Shown piece after piece: positions 25,340-35,609 of a stretch of 64,000 nt of DNA. Positions within the stretch are counted from its first letter, which is position 1. Each line of letters starts with the position of its first letter. The notes beneath the pieces were generated by a model. That model saw nothing but the letters and a program-made list of their open reading frames with translations. It ran no database searches and had not been told where the DNA came from. This stretch comes from Thalassospira sp. (GTDB lineage: Bacteria; Pseudomonadota; Alphaproteobacteria; Rhodospirillales; Thalassospiraceae). The position numbers and the translations under genes were made by a program. The stretch is taken from the NCBI RefSeq assembly GCF_002709775.1, contig NZ_PAQR01000025.1:1-64000 (forward strand). The letters run 5' to 3'.

Positions 25340-25543
25340 GTGCAGGTAATCGTTCGCGACAACAATGTCGATCAGGCTCTGAAAGCGCTTAAGAAAAAGA
25401 TGCAGCGCGAGGGCATTTTCCGTGAGATGAAACTCCGTCGCCACTTTGAAAAGCCGTCGGAGAAGAAAGCTCGCGAAGGGGCGGAAGCAATCCGTCGTGC
25501 CCGCAAGCTGGAGCGTAAGCGCATCGAGCGCGAAGGCTTCTAG
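25340..25543 (+). CDS. rpsU: 30S ribosomal protein S21
   Basis: A 67-residue S21 starting [24 protein letters not shown] and ending in a basic Arg/Lys-rich helix, as in alphaproteobacterial S21. It helps 30S subunits select mRNA. The start is GTG at 25340, ten bases after AGGAG; a GTG at 25331 abuts the AGGAG and is rejected. It is monocistronic. Confidence 0.95.
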   Translation: MQVIVRDNNVDQALKALKKKMQREGIFREMKLRRHFEKPSEKKAREGAEAIRRARKLERKRIEREGF

Positions 25544-25618
25544 TCTTTTTCACTTTCGGGGTATCTCGAACGTGACTGTACGATCGAATTTGGCTTGCCA
25601 AGTTCGGACCCGTGCGCC

Positions 25619-25657
25619 AAGCCCGCCTCGGAGCAATCCGGGCGGGTTTGGTTTTTC
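25619..25657 (+). terminator. Intrinsic terminator of rpsU
   Basis: AAGCCCGCC / GGCGGGTTT stem with a 14-base loop, followed by GGTTTTTC, 75 bases after the stop codon. Confidence 0.75.
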
Positions 25658-25672
25658 TGGACTGTTGTGAAC

Positions 25673-26260
25673 TCAGTTTCCAGACACCCACGCCCGGATG
25701 TCATCAAGCATCGTCGGCTCGTAGCCAATCGGATCTGGCATTGGTTCAGACCGCACAATGATGCCCGACTGGGTACGATAGACGGTATAAAGCGTGTCTT
25801 GCGAGATATCGGTAAAGGTCGAACTGCCATATTCGGCATCGACCAGGAAATTCCATTCCGCCAGATAGTTCATCAGATCAAGCGCATCACCCTGCCCCAG
25901 ATCATAGGCCATCTTCGGCTTGGTATTTTCATCATTGATATCGCGATAGCGGCCTTCAAAGCGCACCAGCTTATAGCGAGCGTCCATACCCATCACATTG
26001 GCCCAGGGCTTCAGCTTGATGAACTCCGCATCAATTCGCCACTGATCACCATAAATCTCAAAGATACCGACATCGCCGCCTTGGCCTGCCGCCAGATGCG
26101 CCTCAAACACATCCTCGCCGAGCGGTTCGAAATACATCTTGGCAATCGGCTTTTCGGCCGTCAGTCGGACATAGGTCAGGATCGTCAGCCCCATGGACGC
26201 TACCAGCGCCACAGAAAGCACAACCACCAAAAGCAGAGAAACCCTTACCAACCGAAACAT
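25673..26260 (-). CDS. Membrane-anchored protein of unknown function
   Basis: A 195-residue protein with an uncleaved signal anchor or signal peptide (residues 5-30) and a mixed alpha/beta periplasmic domain (YFEPLGEDVFEAHLAAGQGG, FIKLKPWANVMGMDARYKLVRFEGRYRD). I do not recognise the family. The pattern of Trp, Arg and Tyr residues suggests a conserved folded domain. GGAAGG precedes the ATG. It lies 60-120 bases downstream of pntB on the same strand, but a strong terminator separates them. Confidence 0.65.
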   Translation of the reverse strand: MFRLVRVSLLLVVVLSVALVASMGLTILTYVRLTAEKPIAKMYFEPLGEDVFEAHLAAGQGGDVGIFEIYGDQWRIDAEFIKLKPWANVMGMDARYKLVRFEGRYRDINDENTKPKMAYDLGQGDALDLMNYLAEWNFLVDAEYGSSTFTDISQDTLYTVYRTQSGIIVRSEPMPDPIGYEPTMLDDIRAWVSGN

Positions 26261-26323
26261 GCGACCTTCCGTACCAGACCTTCTGGATGAAGCATGACAG
26301 AACTATAAGGCGTTGTAGCGCCG

Positions 26324-26355
26324 AAAAAAAGGCGGCCCCATCGGAGCCGCCTTTT
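26324..26355. terminator. Intrinsic terminator downstream of pntB
   Basis: AAGGCGGC / GCCGCCTT stem with a nine-base loop. A T7 run follows on the minus strand and TTTT on the plus strand. It ends the pntA1-pntA2-pntB unit. Confidence 0.85.
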
Positions 26356-26379
26356 ATCGTTTCAAACCGGATAGTTTGA

Positions 26380-27777
26380 TCAGTTATCGAGATGCATGAC
26401 GATTTCTTCGCACATCTTTTTGGCATCGCCGAACAACATCATGGTGTTGTCCTTGAAGAACAGTTCGTTCTGGATGCCAGCGTAACCGGCTGACATGCCG
26501 CGTTTGACGAACAGAACCGTTTTGGCCTTTTCGACTTCAAGGATCGGCATGCCGAAGATCGGGCTGGCCGGGTCGGTTTTGGCGGCCGGGTTGGTGATGT
26601 CATTGGCACCAATCACGAAGGCCACGTCAGCCGAGCCGAAATCACGGTTGATTTCTTCCATTTCCAGCACGTCGTCATAGGGCACGCTGGCCTCGGCCAG
26701 AAGCACGTTCATGTGACCTGGCATGCGTCCGGCCACCGGATGGATGGCGTAGCGGACATTGACCCCCTCGGATTTGAGGATATCGGCCATTTCACGAAGG
26801 GCGTGCTGTGCCTGTGCGACGGCCATGCCGTAGCCCGGAACGATGATGACGCTTGATGCATTCTTCATGATGAAGGACGCATCATCTGCCGATCCGGATT
26901 TGACCGAACGATCACCATCCGCGCCAGCACCTGCGGCTGCTTCGCCCTCGGCCCCAAAGCCACCAAAGATGACATTGAAGATCGAGCGGTTCATGCCCTT
27001 GCACATGATGTAGGACAGGATCGCCCCCGAGGCACCCACCAGCGCACCGGTAATGATCAGCGCGTTGTTTTGCAGGGTAAAGCCGATGCCACATGCTGCC
27101 CAACCCGAATACGAGTTCAGCATGGAGACAACGACCGGCATGTCTGCCCCGCCAATCGGAATGATCAGCGTGATGCCCAGAACAAGTGCCAGTGCCACCA
27201 GGATCCAGAAGGCCGTATGGCTTTCGGTTGCCACAAGGATGACACCAAAGACAACGATGCCAATACCGATGGCAAGGTTGAGCATATGCTGCCCCTTGAA
27301 GCGGACCGGCGTGCCCGAAACGATGCCCTGCAATTTACCGAACGCAATCAGCGAGCCGGTAAAGGTAATCGCACCAATCGCAACACCAAGACCCATTTCA
27401 ATCAGGCTGGCCGCACCGATATTGCCCGCCGTACCGATACCATAGGCACCCGGCGAATAAAGCGCAGCCCCGGCGACAAACACGGCTGCCAGACCGACAA
27501 GCGAGTGGAAGGCCGCGACAAGCTGTGGCAGCGCGGTCATCTGGATCTTGAGCGCGATGACCGTACCGATGGCACCACCGATCAGGATCCCGACGATAAT
27601 GGTTGTGTATGACAGCACAGCCGGGCTTGCCAGCGTGGTAAAGATGGCGATTGCCATACCCACCATGCCAAGGATGTTCCCGGTACGGGCCGATTCAGGT
27701 GACGAAAGTCCGCGCAACGAAAGAATGAAGCAGACCGAGGCCACCAGATACAGGAAAGCCGACAGGTTTTCCGACAT
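26380..27777 (-). CDS. pntB: NAD(P)+ transhydrogenase, beta subunit
   Basis: A 465-residue PntB. Multiple transmembrane helices (about 1-270) form part of the proton channel (domain II). The C-terminal domain III binds NADP(H): VIIVPGYGMAVAQAQHALREM, then YAIHPVAGRMPGHMNVLLAEA and VIGANDITNPAA. It makes NADPH from NADH using the proton gradient. It is the last gene of a three-gene operon with pntA2 and pntA1, the split arrangement known from Rhodospirillum rubrum. Start supported by GGGGGA upstream. Confidence 0.96.
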   Translation of the reverse strand: MSENLSAFLYLVASVCFILSLRGLSSPESARTGNILGMVGMAIAIFTTLASPAVLSYTTIIVGILIGGAIGTVIALKIQMTALPQLVAAFHSLVGLAAVFVAGAALYSPGAYGIGTAGNIGAASLIEMGLGVAIGAITFTGSLIAFGKLQGIVSGTPVRFKGQHMLNLAIGIGIVVFGVILVATESHTAFWILVALALVLGITLIIPIGGADMPVVVSMLNSYSGWAACGIGFTLQNNALIITGALVGASGAILSYIMCKGMNRSIFNVIFGGFGAEGEAAAGAGADGDRSVKSGSADDASFIMKNASSVIIVPGYGMAVAQAQHALREMADILKSEGVNVRYAIHPVAGRMPGHMNVLLAEASVPYDDVLEMEEINRDFGSADVAFVIGANDITNPAAKTDPASPIFGMPILEVEKAKTVLFVKRGMSAGYAGIQNELFFKDNTMMLFGDAKKMCEEIVMHLDN

Positions 27778-27789
27778 TGTGTGTTCCCC

Positions 27790-28221
27790 CTACTTCTTTT
27801 TCTTGAACATATGCAGCATGCGCTGGGCGACGATGAAGCCGCCGAAAATGTTGACGGATGCCAACACCACCGCAATGAAGCCCATCATCTTGGAGAAGTT
27901 CATCTCCACCGGGCCTGCTGCCAGAAGCGCACCGACGATAATCACCGACGAAATGGCGTTGGTCACAGCCATCAGGGGTGAATGAAGTGCCGGGGTGACT
28001 TTCCACACGACGTAATAGCCAACAAAGCAGGCCAGGACGAACACCGTCAGGCCAAGAACCGTCGGGCTAACGCCTGATCCCTGGACCGCAACCGCGGCCG
28101 AACCAGCAGCATCAGATGCGCCGGTTGCCAGACTGTCGGCAAGCTTTGCTGCCTTTTCCGCAAGGCCAAGGGCGGCATCGCGGAGTTCATTTGCATTCTG
28201 CGCTACGGATTGATCAGCCAT
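27790..28221 (-). CDS. NAD(P)+ transhydrogenase, alpha subunit, membrane part (PntA2)
   Basis: A 143-residue protein equal to the C-terminal membrane part of E. coli PntA. The N-terminal third is an Ala-rich helix; transmembrane helices run from about residue 55, with the conserved [23 protein letters not shown] motif. It forms domain II together with PntB. The ATG at 28221 overlaps the stop codon of pntA1, with GGAGG upstream. Confidence 0.94.
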   Translation of the reverse strand: MADQSVAQNANELRDAALGLAEKAAKLADSLATGASDAAGSAAVAVQGSGVSPTVLGLTVFVLACFVGYYVVWKVTPALHSPLMAVTNAISSVIIVGALLAAGPVEMNFSKMMGFIAVVLASVNIFGGFIVAQRMLHMFKKKK

Positions 28222-29377
28222 TTGCGACCTCCTCCCCGCCGAATTTCGGATGAACGACCTTTCCATCGTGGGTCAGGCGCGTCTCCTTGATGATCTGATC
28301 TTCGCCATCAAATGCGAGTGCGCCTTTGTCCTTATCGACAGAAAGGGTGATGAAGTTCAAAAGGTTCTTGGCATACATCGCCGTCGCATCGGTTGCGACG
28401 GAACTGGTGATGTTGGCGGGGCCTATAAGCTTCACGCCATTATCGGTCATAACCGTTTCACCAAGCTTCACGCCAGCAACATTGCCACCGCGCTCAGCCG
28501 CCAGATCAATGATCACCGATCCCGGCTTCATGCCAGCCACCATGTCGGCGGTGACGATTTCCGGTGCCGGACGGCCCGGAATAAGGGCGGTGGTAATGAC
28601 GATGTCGGTTTTGGTCAGGACCTCTTTAAGCTTTTCGGCCTGTTTTTTCTTGTAGTCATCCGACATTTCCTTGGCATAGCCGCCCGATGTTTCCGCATCA
28701 GAGGCATTGTCATCTTCGACTTCAATAAAGGTGCCGCCAAGCGACTGAACCTGTTCTTTTACCGCCGGGCGCACATCAAATGCCGACACAACGGCACCAA
28801 GGCGCTTGGCGGTTGCTATCGCCTGCAGACCGGCAACACCGGCCCCGACAACAACAACGCGTGCCGGCGGCAAGGTGCCCGCGGCCGTCATCATCATCGG
28901 ATAGATGCGGCCAAATTCATGGGCGGCATCAAGAACCGCGCGATAGCCCGCGAGGTTGGATTGTGATGACAACACATCCATCGACTGCGCACGCGAAATA
29001 CGCGGCATCAGCTCCATGGAATAACCATCAACACCGGCCTTTGCCATGGCCTCGATCAGCTCCTTGCGATCAAACGGCTCAAGCAGGGCGACGACTGCGA
29101 CCCCCTTTTTATAGGCGGTTAATTCGTTGGTTTTGCCATCAATGACAGGTGGGCGCACCTTGAAGATGACATCAGCATCCTTCACGGTGGTTTTCATTGT
29201 TTTGGCAATGGTCGCACCGGCATCGACAAAACGATCATCCGGTATGGCGGCGTCAATTCCGGCACCAGCCTCAATTGCAACGTCAAACCCGAGAGCCTTG
29301 AGCTTTTTCACGGTCTCTGGTGTGACGGCAACGCGCTTTTCCCCGGGCCATATTTCCTTTGGAACGGCCAGTTTCAT
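28214..29377 (-). CDS. NAD(P)+ transhydrogenase, alpha subunit, NAD-binding part (PntA1)
   Basis: A 387-residue soluble domain I. It opens with the AlaDH/PNT motif [22 protein letters not shown] and has the Rossmann motif [21 protein letters not shown] for NAD(H). The RQD-loop equivalent is present ([16 protein letters not shown]). It hands hydride from NADH to domain III. AGGAGG precedes the ATG. It is the first gene of the operon, so its 754-base upstream gap should carry the control elements. Confidence 0.96.
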   Translation of the reverse strand: MKLAVPKEIWPGEKRVAVTPETVKKLKALGFDVAIEAGAGIDAAIPDDRFVDAGATIAKTMKTTVKDADVIFKVRPPVIDGKTNELTAYKKGVAVVALLEPFDRKELIEAMAKAGVDGYSMELMPRISRAQSMDVLSSQSNLAGYRAVLDAAHEFGRIYPMMMTAAGTLPPARVVVVGAGVAGLQAIATAKRLGAVVSAFDVRPAVKEQVQSLGGTFIEVEDDNASDAETSGGYAKEMSDDYKKKQAEKLKEVLTKTDIVITTALIPGRPAPEIVTADMVAGMKPGSVIIDLAAERGGNVAGVKLGETVMTDNGVKLIGPANITSSVATDATAMYAKNLLNFITLSVDKDKGALAFDGEDQIIKETRLTHDGKVVHPKFGGEEVANG

Positions 29378-29529
29378 CGCGTTTGACCTCCTTCCCTGTT
29401 GATTGGTCAGTTTGACAATCCGTGTTCATTCAAAGCAACCGGTTCCAGAACGTCATTTCGCGTTCCTTTCGGACCGATCACAGGCAACCCTTATCCAATT
29501 CAATTGCTTCGGACCGACACACCTATCGG

Positions 29530-29580
29530 CCCGAAAAAAGAAAAAGGCGGTTCTTCAGCAATCGCAGAAGAAACCGCCCA
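29530..29580 (-). terminator. Hairpin with T run inside the pnt upstream region
   Basis: On the minus strand GGCGGTTTCTTC and GAAGAACCGCC form an almost perfect stem (29546-29578) followed by TTTTTCTTTTTT. It lies 150-200 bases upstream of pntA1 and more than 550 bases past the nearest upstream gene. It is either an attenuator in the pnt leader or the end of a small unannotated transcript. Confidence 0.6.
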
Positions 29581-29745
29581 CTTTCCCACCACGCATTACA
29601 AGGCATAAAACCTTGCCGACATGTCAGGTCCCACCCGCCATTGGTGCTCAGGACAAACAATCAATGACGCCCTGCATGTCTGCGTTGAAAGCAAGATGCG
29701 ATTTCTCACCGACAACCACAATCCGAAAAACCGATAAAAAAACAC

Positions 29746-29766
29746 TTTAACAAAATATCAGTTAAA
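29746..29766. promoter_or_regulatory. Inverted repeat TTTAAC-N9-GTTAAA
   Basis: Perfect six-base arms in the pnt upstream gap. Confidence 0.35.
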
Positions 29767-29783
29767 ACTTCTAAAAATCCGAT

Positions 29784-29803
29784 ATGTGCGGAAATTCGCA
29801 CAT
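29784..29803. promoter_or_regulatory. Inverted repeat ATGTGCG-N6-CGCACAT
   Basis: Perfect seven-base arms, GC-richer than their A/T-rich surroundings, with no adjacent T run suited to termination. Candidate operator. Confidence 0.45.
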
Positions 29804-29891
29804 TTAATTTCCATTATGGAACAAGTCCTGATCCGGATCGTCACACAATAGATCGTTGATTTTCGGCAGTTTCCCCTGTTTTTACCCCACG

Positions 29892-29915
29892 TTGTAAGTG
29901 AATATTATCTTACAA
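29892..29915. promoter_or_regulatory. Inverted repeat TTGTAAG-N10-CTTACAA
   Basis: Perfect seven-base arms about two helical turns apart. Candidate operator in the 29378-30131 gap, which shows no credible gene. Confidence 0.45.
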
Positions 29916-30131
29916 ATAAACGTCCAAGTCTTCATTTATTGCTTGTACGGCACGCAATAGGGAACGCTGCAAACGCCAAAAGGTTCGCAGAAATATTCTC
30001 GATTTTTTGAAAACTAACCGGGTTCAGGTGCCGAAAATCGTGTTTTTGATCGCGCAACTTGATCAAAAACCCGTTCGACTCTGCATTGAAAACGCGAATC
30101 GCTGGGGACCGACCGCGCGCAATTACGCGAC

Positions 30132-31511
30132 CTATGCGTCGGGTCGCTCGAGACCAATCTGATCAAGGGCGGCTTTCTGCCGGGCTTCGAGTTTTGCGAC
30201 GTCAAAGTCGCCAACCAGATCGTTAAACAGGCGATACCAGTTCACCTGTGCATCCAGACGCAGGAACACCGCGCCAAGCCCGACCGCTGCACGGTCAACC
30301 AGAACGAACTCACGCGGCGGTTTGACGCCGCCAACACGGCGCAGTTCCTGATGCACCTTGCCAGCCACTTCCGCCCCATAGGCGACCGAGTTGGTTTCGC
30401 CCATCTTACGTTCGCGGTCATCAAGGATCGGGCCGTAGACGAAGCTCGCCCAGATATTGAGCACATCAATCAGTTCGCGTGACGGGTTTTCAAAGCCCCA
30501 GCTTTCATAGGCCGAAACAGCCTTTTCCTCGTCCTCGTCCCGCAGTGCTTCATAAAGCGTGATCACCGCCTGAACGAAGTCGGGTTTGAAAATGCGGATA
30601 CAGCCGAAATCGAGAAGATTAACCGACAGATCATCGCGCAGCGTGTAATTGCCCAGATGCGGATCGCCGTGGATCACGCCATAGCGATAAAACGGCACAT
30701 ACCAGGCCCGGAACATATTAAGTGCCACCTGATTACGCGCATCCTGATCAGGATCGCTTTCAAGGAAATGCTTGAACTTCTGCCCCTGCTGCCAGGTCAT
30801 GGTCAAAAGCCGCTTGGTGGTCACGTCATCAACCGGTTCGGGCACATGTACGCAATCCTCATCGGCCAGCATATGGCGATACAGGCGCATGTGTTTGGCT
30901 TCGCGGGAATAATCAAGCTCCTCGCGCAGGCGGGCTGTCAGTTCTTCCTGAATGTTCTGTGCATCAATCGCGCTGTCATAGCGCTTATAGATCGCAAAGG
31001 CCGCACGCAGCTGTTTCAGATCGGCCTCAACAGTTGCCGACATGTCGGGATATTGCAGCTTGCACGCCACATCACGCCCGTCGGGAAGCGTTGCCTTATG
31101 CACCTGCCCCAATGATGCTGCTGCCACCGCATCGTGGCTGAATTCGGTGAATTTTGATTGCCATCCCGCGCCGAGCTCGCTGCGCATCCGGCGTTTGACG
31201 AACAGCCAGCCCATGCTGGGAGCATCTGCCTGAAGCTCTGCCAGGGCCTGGGTATATTCCTTGGGCAGGGCATCGGGGATGGTTGAAAGTATCTGGGCGA
31301 CCTTCATAAGCGGGCCCTTGAGCCCGCCCAAGGCAGAAGTCAGTTCGGCGGCGTATTTGGCGTGATCAATCTCGCCGCCGAACATTTTCCCGGTGGCAAG
31401 GCGCGCGGCCAGCTTGCTGGCCGATGCGCCCACCTTTGCATAACGACGAACCCGCCCGCCAAACCTGTTTTCCTCGTTCGCGGCGGTATAATCATCGTCG
31501 TTATCACTCAT
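30132..31511 (-). CDS. ABC1/UbiB family atypical kinase
   Basis: A 459-residue ABC1 kinase. Family marks are LKGPLMKVAQIL (KxGQ-region with Ala for Gly), the Ala-rich loop DAVAAASLGQVHKA, the HGDPHLGN catalytic loop and LLDFGC. Members such as UbiB and COQ8 are ATPases needed for ubiquinone synthesis or lipid homeostasis. Which of these applies here is uncertain, as there is no clear C-terminal membrane helix pair of the UbiB type. The gene starts one base after the pepF stop codon (TGA-G-ATG), so they form an operon. Confidence 0.9.
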   Translation of the reverse strand: MSDNDDDYTAANEENRFGGRVRRYAKVGASASKLAARLATGKMFGGEIDHAKYAAELTSALGGLKGPLMKVAQILSTIPDALPKEYTQALAELQADAPSMGWLFVKRRMRSELGAGWQSKFTEFSHDAVAAASLGQVHKATLPDGRDVACKLQYPDMSATVEADLKQLRAAFAIYKRYDSAIDAQNIQEELTARLREELDYSREAKHMRLYRHMLADEDCVHVPEPVDDVTTKRLLTMTWQQGQKFKHFLESDPDQDARNQVALNMFRAWYVPFYRYGVIHGDPHLGNYTLRDDLSVNLLDFGCIRIFKPDFVQAVITLYEALRDEDEEKAVSAYESWGFENPSRELIDVLNIWASFVYGPILDDRERKMGETNSVAYGAEVAGKVHQELRRVGGVKPPREFVLVDRAAVGLGAVFLRLDAQVNWYRLFNDLVGDFDVAKLEARQKAALDQIGLERPDA

Positions 31512-31512
31512 C

Positions 31513-33288
31513 TCAGGAAAGCTCCTCCAGCTCGTCGATCATACGCTTGATCATATTAAGGCCCCGCTGCCAGAAGGCCGGGTCCGATGCATCAAGTCCG
31601 AACGGTGCCAGAAGTTCCTTATGCCGTTTGGTGCCACCGGCCTTCAGCATATCAAGATACTTCTGCTGGAAGCCGTCTTCGGCACCCTGATAAACATCAT
31701 ACAGCGAGTTCACCAGGCAATCGCCAAAGGCGTAGGCATAGACATAGAACGGCGAATGGATGAAGTGCGGAATATAAGACCAATAGTACTTGTATTCGTC
31801 TTCATAACGGATGGCATCGCCCAGACTTTCATGCTGTACGGCCAACCAGATGTCGCAGATCTCATCAACGGTCAATTCACCTTCGCGGCGCTTTTCATGC
31901 ACGCGTTTTTCAAACTCGAAGAACGCGATCTGACGCACGACAGTGTTGAGCATATCCTCAACCTTGCCGGCCAGCATGATGCGCTTCATCTTCGGATCAG
32001 ACTCTGAGCGCAGCATCGACTGGAAGGTCAGCATTTCACCAAAGACCGATGCGGTTTCCGCCAGTGTCAGCGGCGTATCAGACAGGAAATAACCCTGCTC
32101 ACCGGCCAGGACCTGATGCACGCCATGGCCCAACTCATGGGCAAGCGTCATCACGTCACGGGTTTTGCCATGATAGTTGAGCAGAAGGTACGGGTGTGCG
32201 GACGGCACGGTCGGATGGGCGAAGGCGCCCGATGACTTGCCCGCACGCGGCGGTACATCGATCCACGGGTTATCAAAGAACTTCTGACCGACTTCTGCCA
32301 GTTCAGGGGAAAATTCGCCGTAAGCCTTGAGCACGGTCGAACGCGCGGTATCCCAATCGATCTGACGATCATCATCATCGGGCAGCGGCGCGTTACGATC
32401 CCAGTAGTCGAGCTGATCAACGCCGAACCATTTCGCCTTCAGGCGATAATAGCGGTGCGACAGATCGGCATGGCTGTTCTTAACGGCCGTGTTGAGCGCG
32501 TCGACAACTTCATCCTCGACCTGGTTGGACAGGTTGCGGGACGATACCGGGGTTGCGAATTTGCGCAGGCGATCATCAATTTCCTTGTCCTTGGCAAGGG
32601 TATTGGTGATGTGCGCCAGAAGCTTGATGTTCTTGCCCAGAACGTCACCAATCGATTTCGCGGCCTTCTTGCGGTCCTCAACCTTGCTTGAAGACAGCAT
32701 GTTGGCGGCATCTGACATGGTCAGATCTTCGCCATCAATCGGGAAGCGGAGTTCTGCCATCGTCTGATCAAACAGGCGCACCCACGCGGCCGATCCGGCA
32801 ACGCGGCGTTCATGCAGGACCTGCTCTACCTCGTCGGACAGCTGATGCGGGCGGAAGGCACGGTTTTCATCAAGCCACGGGCGATAACGACGAAGGGCTT
32901 CGCTCTGATCATACTTGGCATCAAGCGACGCATCTTCGATACGGTTGATTTCAAGACCAAAGAACAGCGACAGGCTGGAAATGCCTGTCATTTCTTCCTG
33001 AACGAACTGATAGAACTGGCCAATGGCCGCGTCCGAGCTGTCACCGGCATATTTCAGTTGCGCAAACGATCCGATCTTGCCGCAGATTTCACTGATGGCC
33101 TCGTATTCGGCAATGGCAGCCGCCAGTTCATCACCCGACAAGTCATTGAGCTTGCCCTGATAGCTTTGCTGGAATGCCTGAGAGCGGCTTTTGGCATCAT
33201 CAAGATCGCGCCGGATATTCGGGTCTTTCAGATCGTTATAGAGATCGGTCAGATCCCAGGTCGGCAAATTCTTGTTGATCGCGTTCAT
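31513..33288 (-). CDS. M3 family oligoendopeptidase (PepF-like)
   Basis: A 591-residue zinc peptidase of the M3B clade. The active-site TLAHELGHGVHQVL has the HExxH motif, and the third ligand Glu lies in LAETASVFGEML. It should cut short oligopeptides in the cytoplasm. The ATG at 33288 has GGAGG six bases upstream and is preferred over the frame start at 33339. It is coupled to the downstream ABC1 kinase gene. Confidence 0.93.
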   Translation of the reverse strand: MNAINKNLPTWDLTDLYNDLKDPNIRRDLDDAKSRSQAFQQSYQGKLNDLSGDELAAAIAEYEAISEICGKIGSFAQLKYAGDSSDAAIGQFYQFVQEEMTGISSLSLFFGLEINRIEDASLDAKYDQSEALRRYRPWLDENRAFRPHQLSDEVEQVLHERRVAGSAAWVRLFDQTMAELRFPIDGEDLTMSDAANMLSSSKVEDRKKAAKSIGDVLGKNIKLLAHITNTLAKDKEIDDRLRKFATPVSSRNLSNQVEDEVVDALNTAVKNSHADLSHRYYRLKAKWFGVDQLDYWDRNAPLPDDDDRQIDWDTARSTVLKAYGEFSPELAEVGQKFFDNPWIDVPPRAGKSSGAFAHPTVPSAHPYLLLNYHGKTRDVMTLAHELGHGVHQVLAGEQGYFLSDTPLTLAETASVFGEMLTFQSMLRSESDPKMKRIMLAGKVEDMLNTVVRQIAFFEFEKRVHEKRREGELTVDEICDIWLAVQHESLGDAIRYEDEYKYYWSYIPHFIHSPFYVYAYAFGDCLVNSLYDVYQGAEDGFQQKYLDMLKAGGTKRHKELLAPFGLDASDPAFWQRGLNMIKRMIDELEELS

Positions 33289-33761
33289 TTGTCCTCCAGA
33301 CAGTCTCGTTGGTCGCGTGCATCCGATCCGCAGCGGCAAAGGTGTGTGCCTTTGCTTTTTAATCGTCCTGATCCGATATATAGCCCGTCAAAGCCATATC
33401 ACCAGACCCGTTTACAGATACGGTTTCAAATTGCTGGGTCGATCATATCGTTCCCTGTGCTACGGACAACAGCAAAGCCGCATCAAGGGCCAAACAAACC
33501 GCATTTTACGGCGCCTTTGACCGGAACAAGGCACCCCAGACCGCGTTTCTGTGACATGGGCGACAATTCGGTCTTTAAAATGTCATTTTCAGGCTGCGCA
33601 ATTGTGCAATCCCTGATAACAAATTCATCTTGGAACGTTCGTTTATTCCGATCTGCTGCGCGCTCGCGCGGGTATAAGGAAAAAGGAAATGACAGCGTTA
33701 CCATCAGGGCAGCGCAAAGATTGCCCGTTCGCGGGAACCAAGAGTGAGGCAAGGAAACGTC
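33289..33761. other. Divergent intergenic region pepF / acyl-CoA ligase
   Basis: No reading frame with family resemblance or ribosome-binding site is seen on either strand. Both flanking genes must have promoters here. A TATATA at 33378-33383 could serve pepF, but no confident -35 partner was found. The near-palindrome TGCGCAATTGTGCA at about 33595-33608 is a possible operator for the ligase gene. Confidence 0.4.
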
Positions 33762-35582
33762 ATGACAAGTTTGCAGGATTATGCCAATTGGCAAAACTTG
33801 CCGACCATGTTTTTTGAAAAGGCCAAGAAACATGGCGACACGCCGTTTCTTTGGACCAAGGATTCAGAGGGCAAGGAATTTGTCCCGACAAGCTGGCAAG
33901 AGGCCGCCGATCAGGTTCGCGCCCTTGCGCGCGCCCTTTATGACATAGGCGTACGTCCTGGCGACCGGGTTCTGTTGGTTTCGGAAAACCGCACCGAATG
34001 GGGCATTGCCGATCTTGCCATCATGTGCGTTGGCGCCATGACCGTCCCCGCCTACACCACCAATACAGAGCGCGATCACCTGCACGCGATCGAAGACAGT
34101 GGTGCGGCGATTGCCATTATCTCGACCAAGAAACTTGCCCAGCCCTTCCTGCATGCCGCCCTGGATAGCGGGCGCTGCCGCCATGCGATCATGATGGAAG
34201 AATGGGGTCAAAGCTTTGTCGGCGATATTACCATTTCGCGCTGGGATGACCTGATCGCCAAGGGGCGTGGCCTGACACATGATGTCGATGACTGGATTTC
34301 CAAGATCAATCGTGATGACCTTGCCTGCCTGATCTACACATCCGGCACGGGTGGGTCGCCCAAGGGTGTGATGCTGAGCCACGGGGCGATCATTTCAAAC
34401 TGCATGGGCGCATTTGACATTATTGATACGCTTGGCATCGACAAGGAAATCTTCCTGTCCTTCCTGCCGCTGTCGCATTCCTATGAACATACTGCCGGCC
34501 TTTATTTCCCGATCAGTATCGATGCCCAGATCTATTACGCCGAGGGGCTCGATAAGCTGGCGGCCAATCTGGCTGAAGTCAAACCGACCATCATGACGGC
34601 TGTGCCGCGCCTGTATGAGATGCTTTATCAGCGCATGAGCCGTATGGTCGAAAAGGAAGGCGGCATCAAGCAGAAGCTGTTTGATCTTACCCTGCGTCTG
34701 GGCCGCAAGAATTACGAAGGCGAACGGCTTGGCCTGATCGAAAAGCTTCAGAACCTTGCCTGTGAACTCTTGCTCCGTCGCAAGCTCCGCCAGCGCTTTG
34801 GCGGCCGGATCAAGGCGATGGTATCAGGTGGCGGTCCGCTGAATTACGAACTGGGTGTGCTGTTCGTATCGTGCGGCATCCGCATCCTTCAGGGTTATGG
34901 CCAGACCGAATTTGCCCCGGTGGTGTCGTGCAACCGCGCGGAAAACAACAAGCTGCGCACTGTCGGCCCGCCGATGGTCGGGGCCGAGGTCAAGATCGCC
35001 GATGATGGCGAGATCCTGCTGCGCGGCGAAAGTATGATGAAGGGCTACTGGAACCTGCCGGATGTGACGGCGGCGACCATTATTGATGGCTGGCTGCATA
35101 CCGGTGATATCGGCAAGTTCGATGAACAGGGCAGCCTGATGATCACGGATCGCAAGAAGGACATCATCGTCAATTCCGGTGGCGACAATATCTCGCCCCA
35201 GCGGATCGAAGGCCTGATGACCCTTGAAACCGAGATTTCCCAGGCCATGGTCTATGGCGATGACAAACCCTATCTGGTGGCGGTCGTCTGGCCGGAAGAA
35301 GACTTCATGCGCGAGTTCGCCCGCGAGAATGGTATTTCAAACTCCATCGAAGAGCTCGGCAAGAATGATGACTTCCGCAAAGTCATCCGCACCGCGATTG
35401 ATCACGTCAATCAGCGCCTGTCGACGATTGAAAAAGTGCGCAGCTTCATGTTTGCCGAAGCACCCTTTACCATTGATAACGAAATGCTGACCCCGTCGAT
35501 GAAAATACGCCGTCACAAGATCCGCGAAGCCTATGGCAAGCAGCTTGACGGCCTTTATCAGCGCAAGCGTGGCGGCCAATAA
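33762..35582 (+). CDS. Long-chain acyl-CoA ligase (AMP-forming)
   Basis: A 606-residue AMP-forming ligase of the FadD15/long-chain group. The P-loop YTSGTGGSPKGVMLSHGAI, the QGYGQTEFAPVVSCNR adenylate motif and the WLHTGDIGKFDEQG hinge are present. The gate-domain segment after SFLPLSHSYEHTAGLYFP fits long acyl chains. It activates fatty acids to acyl-CoA at the membrane. AAGGAA precedes the ATG at 33762. A small P-loop kinase follows 27 bases downstream. Confidence 0.9.
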   Translation: MTSLQDYANWQNLPTMFFEKAKKHGDTPFLWTKDSEGKEFVPTSWQEAADQVRALARALYDIGVRPGDRVLLVSENRTEWGIADLAIMCVGAMTVPAYTTNTERDHLHAIEDSGAAIAIISTKKLAQPFLHAALDSGRCRHAIMMEEWGQSFVGDITISRWDDLIAKGRGLTHDVDDWISKINRDDLACLIYTSGTGGSPKGVMLSHGAIISNCMGAFDIIDTLGIDKEIFLSFLPLSHSYEHTAGLYFPISIDAQIYYAEGLDKLAANLAEVKPTIMTAVPRLYEMLYQRMSRMVEKEGGIKQKLFDLTLRLGRKNYEGERLGLIEKLQNLACELLLRRKLRQRFGGRIKAMVSGGGPLNYELGVLFVSCGIRILQGYGQTEFAPVVSCNRAENNKLRTVGPPMVGAEVKIADDGEILLRGESMMKGYWNLPDVTAATIIDGWLHTGDIGKFDEQGSLMITDRKKDIIVNSGGDNISPQRIEGLMTLETEISQAMVYGDDKPYLVAVVWPEEDFMREFARENGISNSIEELGKNDDFRKVIRTAIDHVNQRLSTIEKVRSFMFAEAPFTIDNEMLTPSMKIRRHKIREAYGKQLDGLYQRKRGGQ

Positions 35583-35609
35583 AACACCAAACGACTGACC
35601 ATAAAGACG

